Shown here: in pieces, positions 32,722 to 41,954 of the stretch | Layout: each line of letters starts with the position of its first letter | Position numbering within the stretch: position 1 is the first letter of the stretch | Origin: an uncultured Paracoccaceae bacterium | Lineage (GTDB): Bacteria; Pseudomonadota; Alphaproteobacteria; Rhodobacterales; Rhodobacteraceae | Assembly (NCBI GenBank): GCA_943787785.1 | Contig: CALSNT010000020.1 | Coordinates: 69,501 to 133,500 of the forward strand | Direction: 5' to 3' | Length of the DNA: 64,000 nt | Notes under the pieces: generated by a model | What the model saw: the letters and a program-made list of their open reading frames with translations, nothing else | Databases searched by the model: none | What the model was told of the DNA's origin: nothing | Position numbers and translations under genes: made by a program

Positions 32722-34509
32722 CTACTCCGCCGCCAGCCCTTCGGTAAATTGAAGGCGGGCCAGGCGCGCATAAAGCCCGCCTTCGGAGACCAAGGCGTCA
32801 TGGGTGCCCTCGCCCACAATCCGCCCATCCTCCAAAACGATTATCCGGTCTGCCTGCTTCACTGTCGCCAACCGGTGCGCCACGATCAGCGTTGTCCGCC
32901 CCTGCGCCAGCTTCTGCACCGCCTGCTGCACCGCGCGTTCGCTTTCCGCGTCCAGCGCGCTGGTCGCCTCATCCAGCAGCAGCACCGGAGCGTCACGCAA
33001 AATGGCGCGCGCGATGGCGATCCGCTGCTTCTGACCACCTGACAGCATCACGCCGCGTTCGCCGACAAAGGTGTCATAGCCTTGGGGAAGCGCGGACAGG
33101 AAACCGTCAGCGGCAGCGGCCTTCGCTGCAGCCTCAACCTCGGCATCACTTGCCTCCGGACGGCCAAAACGGATGTTCTCGCGCGCGGTGGCGGCAAAGA
33201 TCACCGGATCTTGCGGCACCAGCGCAATCGCCCGCCGGAAGTCGCCCCGTGCCAGCTGCGTCAGGGACTGGCCGTCCAACCGGATTTCTCCAGAGGTCGG
33301 ATCATAGAACCGCAACAACAGCTGCAGGATCGTCGATTTCCCGGCCCCAGACGGCCCGACCAACGCCACCGTCTCGCCCGGCGCAATCCGCAGGTTGACG
33401 CCATCCAGCGCCGCCGCTTCCGGCCGCGCCGGATACCGGAAACTGACGGCGTCAAATTCAATCTCACCCTTTGCCGGATGTGTCAGCGCTACGGGGTTCA
33501 CCGGATCAGCGATGGCGTCCTCGACGTTCAGCAGTTCCACCAAGCGTTCCGTTGCACCGGCGGCGCGCTGCAACTCTCCCCAAAGCTCGGTCAGCGCGGC
33601 GACCGACCCGGCCACGAGAACGGCGTAAATGACAAACTGCACCAACTCGCCCACCGTCATCAGATCGGCCCGAACGTCGCGCGCGCCGATCCACAAAACC
33701 CCCACCACACCGGAGAAAATCAGCGCAATCACGATCATCGTCATCAGCGCCCGCACCCCAACGCGGGTTTTCGCCACCTCAAAACTGCGCTCGGTCACCT
33801 GCGCGAAATCCGCCTGACTGGCGGTTTCATGGGTGAAGGCCTGAACCGTTTGAACCGCCAGCAGCGCCTCAGAGGCATTGCCCGACGACGCCGCGATCCA
33901 ATCCTGGTTTTCGCGGCTGAGCACCCGCAACCGTCGCCCCAAAACGAATATCGGAACCAGTACAGCGGGCACGATCAACAGCACCAGCAGCGTCAGCTTG
34001 ACCGAGGTGAACAACAGCAGCGCCAGCCCGCCAAAAAACAGCAGTGTGTTGCGTAGAGCCAGTGACAGGGACGACCCAATCACCGACAGAACCAGCGTCG
34101 TGTCGGTGGTGATCCGGCTGATCACCTCTCCGGTCATGATTGTCTCATAGAACTTGGGGCTCAGCGTGATGACACGATCAAATACCGCCTTGCGGATGTC
34201 GGCCACCACCCGCTCACCCAGCCGGGTCACCAGATAATACCGCAAACCGGTCCCGACGGCGAGCATTCCGGCAAGTGCCAAGGCCGCCAAAAAATACTCG
34301 TCGAGTAATGCCACAGCAGTGCTTTCGAACCCGTCCACGACACGTCGCACCGCCAGCGGCAGGATCAGCGCCACGCCAGCGGTAAGAACCAGCGCCGAAA
34401 ATGCCGCCAGCATCAACAACTTGTAGGGACGCATGAAAGGCCACAGCCCGCGCACGGCACCGACGCGGCGGGACGCTTCCCGTTCTTCCTCAACTTGTCC
34501 GCGTGCCAT
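32722..34509 (-). CDS. Exporter-type ABC transporter, fused permease and ATPase
   Basis: A 595-residue half transporter that should work as a homodimer in the inner membrane. Residues 30-300 contain six predicted membrane spans with the TMD pattern of MsbA-like exporters (RLGERVVADIRKAVFDRVITLSPKFYE). The ATPase has Walker A GPSGAGKST, the Q-loop VPQDPVIFAATARENIRFG, the signature MLSGGQKQRIAIARA and Walker B VLLLDEATSALD. MsbA-type lipid flippases, multidrug exporters and siderophore exporters share this layout. GAGGG lies before the ATG. The nearby acyl-CoA synthetase does not identify the cargo. Confidence 0.88.
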   Translation of the reverse strand: MARGQVEEEREASRRVGAVRGLWPFMRPYKLLMLAAFSALVLTAGVALILPLAVRRVVDGFESTAVALLDEYFLAALALAGMLAVGTGLRYYLVTRLGERVVADIRKAVFDRVITLSPKFYETIMTGEVISRITTDTTLVLSVIGSSLSLALRNTLLFFGGLALLLFTSVKLTLLVLLIVPAVLVPIFVLGRRLRVLSRENQDWIAASSGNASEALLAVQTVQAFTHETASQADFAQVTERSFEVAKTRVGVRALMTMIVIALIFSGVVGVLWIGARDVRADLMTVGELVQFVIYAVLVAGSVAALTELWGELQRAAGATERLVELLNVEDAIADPVNPVALTHPAKGEIEFDAVSFRYPARPEAAALDGVNLRIAPGETVALVGPSGAGKSTILQLLLRFYDPTSGEIRLDGQSLTQLARGDFRRAIALVPQDPVIFAATARENIRFGRPEASDAEVEAAAKAAAADGFLSALPQGYDTFVGERGVMLSGGQKQRIAIARAILRDAPVLLLDEATSALDAESERAVQQAVQKLAQGRTTLIVAHRLATVKQADRIIVLEDGRIVGEGTHDALVSEGGLYARLARLQFTEGLAAE

Positions 34510-34667
34510 GTTGCCCTCGTCCGATAGAACCCCGGCGTGATACTAAGCGCGCGCGCCGCTCACAAGATCAACCACGGCAAGTTCACCTAGGTTTGGCGAC
34601 AGAAGAGCCGCCCTACACAATCATTGGTTGGAAAATATCCCCGCCGGAGGCACGAAGTTCTTCCACA

Positions 34668-35678
34668 TCACCCAATTAACGAACGCACCTTTGCCAACGT
34701 TGTTGCATTCACCGCAACGCCCCGCGTCGCTGCCATCGCGCGTTTTCCACCACGCCCATCCCCCGGCAGCCGCGCGCCAGGTTGAGCGTGGATCGCACCC
34801 ACCAGCTCGGCGATGTTGGCAGCAAAGCCGCCGCCCGAGGTCGCGCCCGGATCGATCGCAAGGAAGAACTGTCCGGTTTTTGGTGGCCCGCCTTTGGTTC
34901 CCGAAAACGGGCTGGCATTCATGCCGAGCGTCGCCCCGGTCATCGCAGCAGCCATCACCTCGACCAGCAACGCGATGCCGACACCCTTGTAACCCCCGGA
35001 CGGCGCCATCGATCCTGTCAGCGCAACAGCCGGATCGGTCGTCGGTTTCCCGTCCTGGTCCAGCCCCCAACCCTCGGGGATCGGTTGCCCCTCGCGGTTA
35101 TGCTTCATGATCTCGGACTTGGCGATGACACTGGCGCTTTGGTCGATCAGCACAGCCACCCCGCCTTGCCCATCCGGCACGGCCAGCGAGAACGGATTGG
35201 TACCGACCACCGGCTTTTGTCCGCCCGACGGCGCAATCGACGCAGGTGCATTGGTAAACCCGATCCCCAGCAAACCGGCCTGTGCCAGACGATGCGTGTG
35301 ATAACCTAAAACGCCACAGTTATAGGAATTCCTGATCGCCAGCGCAGCGACGCCTTGTTCGCGGGCCAGCGGAATCAGCGCCTCGAATCCTGCATCAATC
35401 GCTGAATGCGCGAAACCGGTGGCTGCGTCGACAGCGATCACGCTGGGTGCCGGCCGCGTCAACACCGGAACCGCCTGCCCGTCGACTTTGCCGCACTGAA
35501 CGTGCTCGGCGTAAATCGGGATATAAGCGAGGCCGTGGGATGCGACGCCGTCCGCCTCTGTCGCCGCAGTTGCGGCCGCCAGAGGGCGAGCGTTCGCCTC
35601 AGTCGTTCCAGCAGCCATCAGTGCGCGCACGGACAGGTCTTCGATTTCGGTAAGGCTAAGCGTTTCAGTGTCTGGCAT
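34668..35678 (-). CDS. Malate/L-lactate dehydrogenase (Ldh2) family oxidoreductase
   Basis: A 336-residue NAD(P)H-dependent oxidoreductase of the Ldh2 family, which includes malate, sulfolactate and ureidoglycolate dehydrogenases and the cyclic-imine (piperideine or pyrroline carboxylate) reductases. Recognisable blocks are ADGVASHGLAYIPIYAEHV with the conserved catalytic-region His, GFAHSAIDAG, AIRNSYNCGVLGYHTH, VVGTNPFSLAVPD, and GYKGVGIALLVEVMAAAMTG. It is the last gene of a five-gene operon and begins 14 bases after the DUF3726 gene. The context with an aldehyde dehydrogenase and an amidohydrolase-fold protein suggests catabolism of a nitrogen-containing compound, but the substrate cannot be read from sequence. 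Confidence 0.85.
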   Translation of the reverse strand: MPDTETLSLTEIEDLSVRALMAAGTTEANARPLAAATAATEADGVASHGLAYIPIYAEHVQCGKVDGQAVPVLTRPAPSVIAVDAATGFAHSAIDAGFEALIPLAREQGVAALAIRNSYNCGVLGYHTHRLAQAGLLGIGFTNAPASIAPSGGQKPVVGTNPFSLAVPDGQGGVAVLIDQSASVIAKSEIMKHNREGQPIPEGWGLDQDGKPTTDPAVALTGSMAPSGGYKGVGIALLVEVMAAAMTGATLGMNASPFSGTKGGPPKTGQFFLAIDPGATSGGGFAANIAELVGAIHAQPGARLPGDGRGGKRAMAATRGVAVNATTLAKVRSLIG

Positions 35679-35692
35679 GTCGGTCTCCGGTG

Positions 35693-36280
35693 TTAGTCAT
35701 TGTCGCTCAGACCCGCACCAGCACCCGCAAGGCGGGATGCCTCGGTGGCGGGGGCATAGGTTCGGTTGGCGTAGGTTGATAGGCTGTCCCAGATGGCCTG
35801 CGGAACCTGCGCACGGCTGGTCGGCGTCGACGGCAAGCCAGATCCAACTTTGATGCTGACCGCGTCTGTGCGTGTACTGGTCAGATCGCAAGGCTCTGCG
35901 ATTGCGCCACCCGGCCAAACCTCTGCAACCGCTGGAAACACCAGAAGGGGACACAGCGTTGGTCCAAGCCTAAGCGGGGAAGCGGTCAACACCTCGGCCC
36001 GATCCAGCATCGCAGCCCCGGTCGTGACCGGGCACAGCCAGCCACCCCTAGCCGTCCACTCGCCGCCGCCAATGACAGGCGCAAATTCAGACAGCGTCTT
36101 GCCGTCCAGCTGATCCAGCAAGTCGGCAAGCGCTTTTGTTCCCGGCAAATCGCGCGCGGCCAGCCAGCACGTCGCACGCGCGGCTTCGTCTGCCATACCC
36201 CAGTCAAAACCCGCACCACGCGCCGCCTTGGTGGCCATCGCCGTCAGCTCGGAAATTGAAACGTCGATGAGTCCAGTCAT
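35693..36280 (-). CDS. DUF3726 family protein
   Basis: A 195-residue soluble protein I place in DUF3726 by its overall pattern (ISELTAMATKAARGAGFDWGMADEAARATCWLAARDLPG near the start, then LCPLLVFPAVAEV) and by its place next to an Ldh2-family gene, a pairing I remember from Rhodobacteraceae. No catalytic motif, signal peptide or membrane span is visible. Its ATG overlaps the stop of the upstream 559-codon gene (ATGA at 36277-36280), so it is translationally coupled. It may be a subunit or accessory factor for one of the operon's enzymes. Confidence 0.7.
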   Translation of the reverse strand: MTGLIDVSISELTAMATKAARGAGFDWGMADEAARATCWLAARDLPGTKALADLLDQLDGKTLSEFAPVIGGGEWTARGGWLCPVTTGAAMLDRAEVLTASPLRLGPTLCPLLVFPAVAEVWPGGAIAEPCDLTSTRTDAVSIKVGSGLPSTPTSRAQVPQAIWDSLSTYANRTYAPATEASRLAGAGAGLSDND

Positions 36281-37956
36281 AACGGCGGATAAGCCCAGTC
36301 GTCGGCATCCGTCCCGGCCACTTCGCCCGGATAGGGCGCGTTCTGGAACATGTTGATCCGCACCCAGCGGTCTGATCGAGGGTCAAAATGCCCGGCACCG
36401 AAAAAGCTCAGTTTGCAGCGCAGCATGTCGATGGGCAGGACTGTCGCGCTAATCGTGTTGTCGCGGATTTCTCCAAAAGGCGCAGTCTGGGCGATCTGAA
36501 TACGGCGGACCATATGGCGGTGCTCGGGCATGGCCAGCAACAGGTCGGCGATCAGGGCATCGTCTGCCCATCCGGCAAGCGCGGCACGCAAAGCTGCAGC
36601 ATCACGCCCCGGAGAGAGTGGTTGTTCGTACCGCTCAATCGGCTCTTCGAATCGCTCTCCCAAACGCGGCTCCAGTTTTTCCGCGCTGACATACCAGACA
36701 CGGGCCTGTTCGTCGCGAGCGGCCCAATCGGTCTCCAACGCCCAGCCATAGGTGGTTTCCAGCGCGGCGCGGGTTGCCCCGACCGTTGCGGATCCGTCAA
36801 TTCGAGCTGGCGGGCTGCGCAGACTCATGGTGTCGGCGAGGTCATCAACCACGGCACCGTGCGGTTCCAGCATCAGCGAGACGAGTTGTTCCTGACCCTC
36901 GCAGGTCAAATTGGCCTCGCCCCAAGTATACAGGTCATCCCACGGGGTCGGACCGGAAAGCGGCGTAACGGCCAGATGCTCGGCTAGTTTGTCGAGGTCG
37001 GGGCGCAGATCAGCAAGTTTGGCTTGTTGCAATGGATGATCCGAGTGCCAATCGGCGGCGTTGACCCGCGCGCGCGCGACCAAATCCACGAATTCGCGCG
37101 AACTGGACTCATCGCCAGGCAACGCGCGAACCCGTGCCAGCGCTGTTTCCCTCGCTGCGATCCAGTTATTCAAAAGCGCGGGGTGGTTGACCAGATATGG
37201 CGCCATGCCGAGGCCAGTGGAGTTGCCGATGCCCAGACGGCGGGCCAATGGGGCTGCGAGGTGTACTGCCCCGGACCCGCCTTTGACACGCGCCAGATGC
37301 TCAGCAAGACGCAGCACGAAATCGCGGATCAGGAAGACGGTCAGCATCTCGGCCTGAAAGGGGGCTGCAAATTCGGGCCGGTCGCAAATCGCGCGGTAGT
37401 CCGAAGCGCCAAACTTGCCGGACCCGTAAACCGCAGTCGTCCGCATCAGATAGCCGACCCGGATGATCATATCCTCGTCAGGCTGCCGCCCATCGGCCAA
37501 ACGGTCGACCACGTGATCGAACATCCGAACCGAGCGGTTGGTGCGTGACAGGGTCAATTCCTTTTCACTGACCCGTCCAGCCTCCTGCAAGGGAACATTG
37601 GCCTTCAGCCGGGCGATATCCGCCGTGGTCGGCACCCCGTCAAACAGCGCATAGGTGCAATCCCACGCTTCGGCGATGACCCGGTCGGAACGCTTTTCAG
37701 CAGGCAGATCGTGGGCGAAGGCCACAAGCGAATAGGTTCGGGTTGGCGTCGTCGCACTCAGCACCGCGTGACCAACACCGTGGGCATCGATATCAAAAAC
37801 CGGGCAATCAAACTTCCAGCCCTCAGCCTTCATCCGGCGCATCAGAATGCGCATGAAGGACAGTCGGCTGGCATGGAAGGAGCCCATGCGTGCCAGTCGC
37901 ATCACCTGTTCCGGTGGGCGCAGGGCAACGTGCGCAGGGGCGGCTTCGGCCCTCAT
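36277..37956 (-). CDS. Unrecognised 559-residue protein in a coupled catabolic-type operon
   Basis: I do not recognise this family. It is a soluble, charged protein without signal peptide or obvious membrane span. Candidate conserved features are an N-terminal RMGSFHASRLSFMRILMRRM, a CPVFDIDAHGVGHAVLS strand pair, SLVAFAHDLP, SDRVIAEAWDCTYALFDG, RVGYLMRTTAVYGSGKFG with YRAICDRPEF, and a C-terminal RRIQIAQTAPFGEIRDNTISATVLP. The ATG at 37956 overlaps the stop of the dipeptidase-like gene (ATGA), and its own stop overlaps the DUF3726 start (ATGA). This strict coupling implies it is an enzyme or subunit made in fixed ratio with them. An upstream in-frame start at 37992 is less likely because it lies inside the previous gene. 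Confidence 0.75.
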   Translation of the reverse strand: MRAEAAPAHVALRPPEQVMRLARMGSFHASRLSFMRILMRRMKAEGWKFDCPVFDIDAHGVGHAVLSATTPTRTYSLVAFAHDLPAEKRSDRVIAEAWDCTYALFDGVPTTADIARLKANVPLQEAGRVSEKELTLSRTNRSVRMFDHVVDRLADGRQPDEDMIIRVGYLMRTTAVYGSGKFGASDYRAICDRPEFAAPFQAEMLTVFLIRDFVLRLAEHLARVKGGSGAVHLAAPLARRLGIGNSTGLGMAPYLVNHPALLNNWIAARETALARVRALPGDESSSREFVDLVARARVNAADWHSDHPLQQAKLADLRPDLDKLAEHLAVTPLSGPTPWDDLYTWGEANLTCEGQEQLVSLMLEPHGAVVDDLADTMSLRSPPARIDGSATVGATRAALETTYGWALETDWAARDEQARVWYVSAEKLEPRLGERFEEPIERYEQPLSPGRDAAALRAALAGWADDALIADLLLAMPEHRHMVRRIQIAQTAPFGEIRDNTISATVLPIDMLRCKLSFFGAGHFDPRSDRWVRINMFQNAPYPGEVAGTDADDWAYPPL

Positions 37957-38930
37957 GCCGGCCCGAAACTGGTGTCGAAGAAGCGCAACCAATTGTCGCC
38001 CATGATACCAGCCACGTCCTCCGCCGATAGGCCGGTCGCACGGAGCCCATCTTCGATATTCCCGAAATCACGATTGTCGCGGTACCACGCCGGCATCGGC
38101 GGAAAGCCAGCGTCACTGGCCGACCCCTCGCCATAATCAATCGCCTTGGTCCAGCGCCCGACGCGCATCCATTCTACCACCGAGTCCGGCTGATCCTGGC
38201 ACAGGTCACTGCCGACGCCGAGGTTTTCTGGCCCGGCGAGGTCCGCCGTCTTCGCAATCATGTCGCAGAAATCCTTCAAGGTGCAGTCGGATTTTCCTTT
38301 CAAATGATGGGGATAGAGCGAGAATCCCAGCATCCCGCCAGACTGCCCCAGCGCGCGGATCACATCGTCGGACTTATTTCGCAGTGCCGGATGCCAGAAC
38401 GCCGGGTTGGCGTGGGTGATGGCGATGGGGCGGGTGGAATGTTCGATGGCTTCCAAGGTCGAGCGATCCGCCGAATGGCTCATATCCACGACCATCCCAA
38501 CCCGATTCATTTCGGCCACCACCTGCTTGCCCATTCGGGTCAAGCCGGGATCTTCCGCCTCGTAGCAGCCTGTCGCCAGCAGCGACTGGTTGTTATAGCT
38601 GAGCTGCATGAACCGCGCGCCCAGTGTGTGATTGATCTCGACCAGACCGATGTCATCCTCGATCGGGCTAGGGTTTTGATACCCAAAGAAAATCGCCGTC
38701 CGCCCGGTCTCCTTGGCTCGCCGTACGTCCTCGCCGGTACGGCCATGAAAGATCAGCTCGGGGAAGCGTTCAAACCAGCGGTTCCATTGTTCGATATTGA
38801 GGACGGTCTCTCGGAACACCTCGTGATAAGCAATGGTGACATGCACCGCATCGAGGCCGCCATCGCGCATCTGGCGGAATATCTTCTCCGACCAATTGGC
38901 GTATTGCAGACCGTCGATGCGAAAGCTCAT
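37953..38930 (-). CDS. M19 dipeptidase-like protein with altered metal site
   Basis: A 325-residue member of the M19 (membrane dipeptidase) amidohydrolase fold, without signal peptide. His152 (DMSHSADR), His173 (ITHANPAFWHP) and Asp242 (GVGSDLCQD) match the second metal site and catalytic base. The first metal site is gone: the usual DGHxD is DGLQY at residues 6-10, and the bridging glutamate of the EGG motif is replaced in FFGYQNP (Gln85). It belongs to a subfamily with the N-terminal pattern GGLDAVHVTIAYHE and the YNNQSLLATGCYEAEDPGLT segment. Ordinary dipeptide cleavage is therefore doubtful; a cyclic or amide-type substrate is more plausible. It is coupled by ATGA overlaps to the genes on both sides. 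Confidence 0.85.
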   Translation of the reverse strand: MSFRIDGLQYANWSEKIFRQMRDGGLDAVHVTIAYHEVFRETVLNIEQWNRWFERFPELIFHGRTGEDVRRAKETGRTAIFFGYQNPSPIEDDIGLVEINHTLGARFMQLSYNNQSLLATGCYEAEDPGLTRMGKQVVAEMNRVGMVVDMSHSADRSTLEAIEHSTRPIAITHANPAFWHPALRNKSDDVIRALGQSGGMLGFSLYPHHLKGKSDCTLKDFCDMIAKTADLAGPENLGVGSDLCQDQPDSVVEWMRVGRWTKAIDYGEGSASDAGFPPMPAWYRDNRDFGNIEDGLRATGLSAEDVAGIMGDNWLRFFDTSFGPA

Positions 38931-40375
38931 TTCGGCGTTCCCGCTGCGATGTAGGCAGTTTTAACCGTCGTGTAGAATTCGGCAGCATACCCGCCCTGTT
39001 CGCGCGGGCCATAGGAACTGTCGCCGCGTCCGCCGAAGGGCACGTGATAGTCGGTGCCAGCGGTCGGCAGGTTGACCATGACGCAGCCGGTGCGCGCGTT
39101 CCGGCGGAAGTGCGTTGCGCGGGCGAGGTCGCGGGTGACGATTCCCGATGTCAGGCCGAAGTTGGTGTCGTTGACGACGGCGAGGGCTTCGTCATAGTCG
39201 CCCACTTTGATGACGCTGGTGACCGGGGCGAATAGCTCTTCGCGGTTGATTTGCATGGCGTTTGTTGTGTCAGCGAAGACTGCGGGGGACATGTAATAAC
39301 CCTCGGTCGGGCGTGCCAGACGCTCGCCGCCGCACAGCAGGGTTGCCCCTTCGGATGTGCCCAACGCGACATTGTCGAGGTTCGCCTGAAGCTGTCCCTC
39401 GCTGACAACCGGGCCGATCTGGGTCCCTTCTTCAAGCGCATGACCGACCTTCATCGCCTTGGCACCTGCAACCAGTTTATCGGTAAATTCATCATGCACA
39501 TCGGCATGAACCACCAACCGCGACGAGGCGGTGCATTTCTGCCCCGACCCTCCAAACGCGCCACCGAGCGCCAAGGTCACGGCCAGATCGATGTCGCCGT
39601 CTTCCATCACCGCCAAGGCATTTTTCGAGCCCATCTCCATCTGCAACTTGGTCAGATTGCCGATGGCCGAGGCAGCGATTCCCTTGCCCACGGGAACCGA
39701 GCCGGTGAAGGAAATTGCGTCGATGCCGGGGCTTTCAACCAGCGCCTGACCAATGCTGCCGCCCGACCCCATGACAAGGTTGAACAACCCCGCCGGGATG
39801 TCCTGTTTCGTAATAATCTTTGTCAGCTCGACCGCCGATGCGGGCGTAAGGTTCGCTGGTTTCCAGACCACAGCATTTCCAAAAGCCAGCGCCGGGGCGA
39901 TCTTCCACGCCGCCGTGGCGGTGGGGAAGTTCCACGGAGAGATCACCGCGACCACGCCCACCGGTTCGCGATCAACCAAAACCTCGATCCCCGGACGGGT
40001 CGAGGTCACCCGGTCACCGATCTGACGCAGGCATTCAGCGGCATAGTAGGTGAAAAATTGTCCGGCTCGGTAGACCTCCCCAACACCTTCGGCGCGCGGT
40101 TTTCCTTCTTCGCGGGACAAAAGTTCGCCCAGCTCGGCCGATCGCCCCATCAATTCTGTGCCGATTGCCATCAGCACGTCGTAGCGTTTTTCAATGCCGG
40201 TTGCGGCCCAGGCCTGTTGCGCCGGTCGCGCACCAGCGACTGCCGCATCCAGTTGGGTCGAGTTAGCTTGCGCGAAAAGCCCAATAATATCAGAGGTATC
40301 AGACGGATTTCGGTTCTCGATTTCCGAGGCGCCACTCTGCCATTCTCCGGCGATAAAGTTCTGTTCAACAGGCAT
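38927..40375 (-). CDS. NAD(P)-dependent aldehyde dehydrogenase
   Basis: A 482-residue aldehyde dehydrogenase, first gene of the five-gene operon. The nucleophile cysteine is in GGSGQKCTASSRLVV, the general base glutamate in LQMEMGSKN, and the cofactor-binding region includes VISPWNFPTATAAWKIAPALAFGN and FTGSVPVGKGI. The sequence resembles alpha-ketoglutarate semialdehyde dehydrogenases, which finish pentose, sugar-acid and hydroxyproline catabolism, but other semialdehydes are possible. The ATG at 40375 has GGAG eight bases upstream; a GTG three codons earlier is a weaker start. The 229-bp gap to the divergent BA14K-like gene should hold the operon promoter. Confidence 0.88.
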   Translation of the reverse strand: MPVEQNFIAGEWQSGASEIENRNPSDTSDIIGLFAQANSTQLDAAVAGARPAQQAWAATGIEKRYDVLMAIGTELMGRSAELGELLSREEGKPRAEGVGEVYRAGQFFTYYAAECLRQIGDRVTSTRPGIEVLVDREPVGVVAVISPWNFPTATAAWKIAPALAFGNAVVWKPANLTPASAVELTKIITKQDIPAGLFNLVMGSGGSIGQALVESPGIDAISFTGSVPVGKGIAASAIGNLTKLQMEMGSKNALAVMEDGDIDLAVTLALGGAFGGSGQKCTASSRLVVHADVHDEFTDKLVAGAKAMKVGHALEEGTQIGPVVSEGQLQANLDNVALGTSEGATLLCGGERLARPTEGYYMSPAVFADTTNAMQINREELFAPVTSVIKVGDYDEALAVVNDTNFGLTSGIVTRDLARATHFRRNARTGCVMVNLPTAGTDYHVPFGGRGDSSYGPREQGGYAAEFYTTVKTAYIAAGTPK

Positions 40376-40604
40376 GCGGCACACTCCGGTTATCCGATAT
40401 CAGGGGGCCGCTATTGTCAAACATGCGGCTTGTGATACGTTCGTTACTGCAGTTTGCCTTAGCCGTCTGCATTCAAATGCGGCACTTTGGCAGGCCGATT
40501 CGTCGACTGGGGTGCTCGACGGGTCTGCAACCGAACTGTGTCAGGAAGCGTTTTGGAGGATGGGCACGTACGACGTGTAACCAGTAACTTTGAAAGGCTC
40601 AAAA

Positions 40605-41150
40605 ATGTTACGCAACTTCAAGAGAACCCGAATTGTCGGCGCGATGGCGCTTGCTTTTACCATGGCGGCGACGTCTCTGAGCGCCGGTGGCGCCGTGCAG
40701 ATGCCAGGGTTTGGCGCAGTTTCGACCGGCAGCTATGGTGCCGGTCTGGCTGATCTGATTCAGGCCAACCACAAAAACAACCGCTGGCGTGGTAATGTCT
40801 GGTGCCGCGAGCATCCACGTCGTTGCGACCGGTTGAGTGATCGCGGCCGTGATCGCCCTCGGTTCAAGCGCGGACATCGCGGGTCAAAGTTCCGCCGTCA
40901 TGGCTATCGTCGTCACAACGACGGCTGGTGGTATCCGCTGGCGGCGTTCGCTCTGGGTGCCTACATCGTCGATCAGCACCACAGGAACCAAGGCTACGGT
41001 AGCGAATGGAGCCACATTCCACGCCGCAACATGGCCAAGCACGATAACTGGTGCGACTGGAAATACCGCAGCTACAGCCGTCGCTCCAAGACCTTCCAGC
41101 CCTACCACGGGCCGCGCAAGTTCTGTAACTCGCCGCACGATCTGCTGTAA
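40605..41150 (+). CDS. BA14K-like secreted protein
   Basis: A 181-residue protein with a signal peptide (MLRNFKRTRIVGAMALAFTMAATSLSAGG), a basic middle region rich in Arg and His, one hydrophobic stretch (WWYPLAAFALGAYIV), and a C-terminal BA14K-type module, WCDWKYRSYSRRSKTFQPYHG ending in RKFC. BA14K was described as an immunoreactive Brucella protein with lectin-like activity; relatives are common envelope proteins in alphaproteobacteria. AAAGG lies ahead of the ATG at 40605. A TTG five codons upstream is possible but less likely. It is on its own, divergent from the aldehyde dehydrogenase operon. Confidence 0.8.
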   Translation: MLRNFKRTRIVGAMALAFTMAATSLSAGGAVQMPGFGAVSTGSYGAGLADLIQANHKNNRWRGNVWCREHPRRCDRLSDRGRDRPRFKRGHRGSKFRRHGYRRHNDGWWYPLAAFALGAYIVDQHHRNQGYGSEWSHIPRRNMAKHDNWCDWKYRSYSRRSKTFQPYHGPRKFCNSPHDLL

Positions 41151-41954
41151 TTGAAACTGGCTCGGCCAAGGTGGCTTCGTGACCGCCTTGGCCGTTTCCG
41201 GCAGCACGACAGGTGGAATCACCGTTGGGCGACGCAACGCGACTCTGACCGAAGGTTTCGCGTAGACCTTAACTTTGGTCGGGGACGGAGACGACCATGG
41301 GGACGTTCACATCCGGCTTAAACAGCGATTGCAGTGCAAGTTTGTCGATCTTGCCCGTCGCAAGTTTCGGCAAGCTTTCCAGACACTTAACGACATGCAC
41401 CGGGAAGTCGAAATCTGTTTCTATAAGATGCCAGTTTGCAGCATCAAACCCGATCGGGCGTGATGCAACAATCGCCGCACATATTCTGGGAAATCCATCG
41501 TCTGCTTCGACGCCGACGACGGCAACCGCAGTGACCCCATCCATCGAAAGCAATGCCTGTTCCAGAAATCCAGGGTGAAGTTTATTGCCGCCGTAGTTAA
41601 TGACGACGGAACTGCGGCCCAGGATCGTCAGATAACCATCTTCAGATACGCGCCCGATGTCACCTGTAGGAAACCAGCCATCGACGAGTGAGCTTCCATC
41701 GCCGACATCCTTACCGATATATCGCCCGGCGATTTCAGGCGAAACGCGGGCTCGGATCATTCCCTTTTGTCCATCGGCGAGGCGGTTGTCCCCGTCATCG
41801 AAAGCCGCAACCTCCACAGTCTCAATCACTTTGCCGACGCACCGATCTTCCTTGATGTTGTCAGAGGAGGATTTCCAGGCGATTCGGGCGACTTCTGTCG
41901 CTCCATAGGATGTTATGATCTCGTCTATCAGGTAGTCTTTTGCATCTTTGATTA

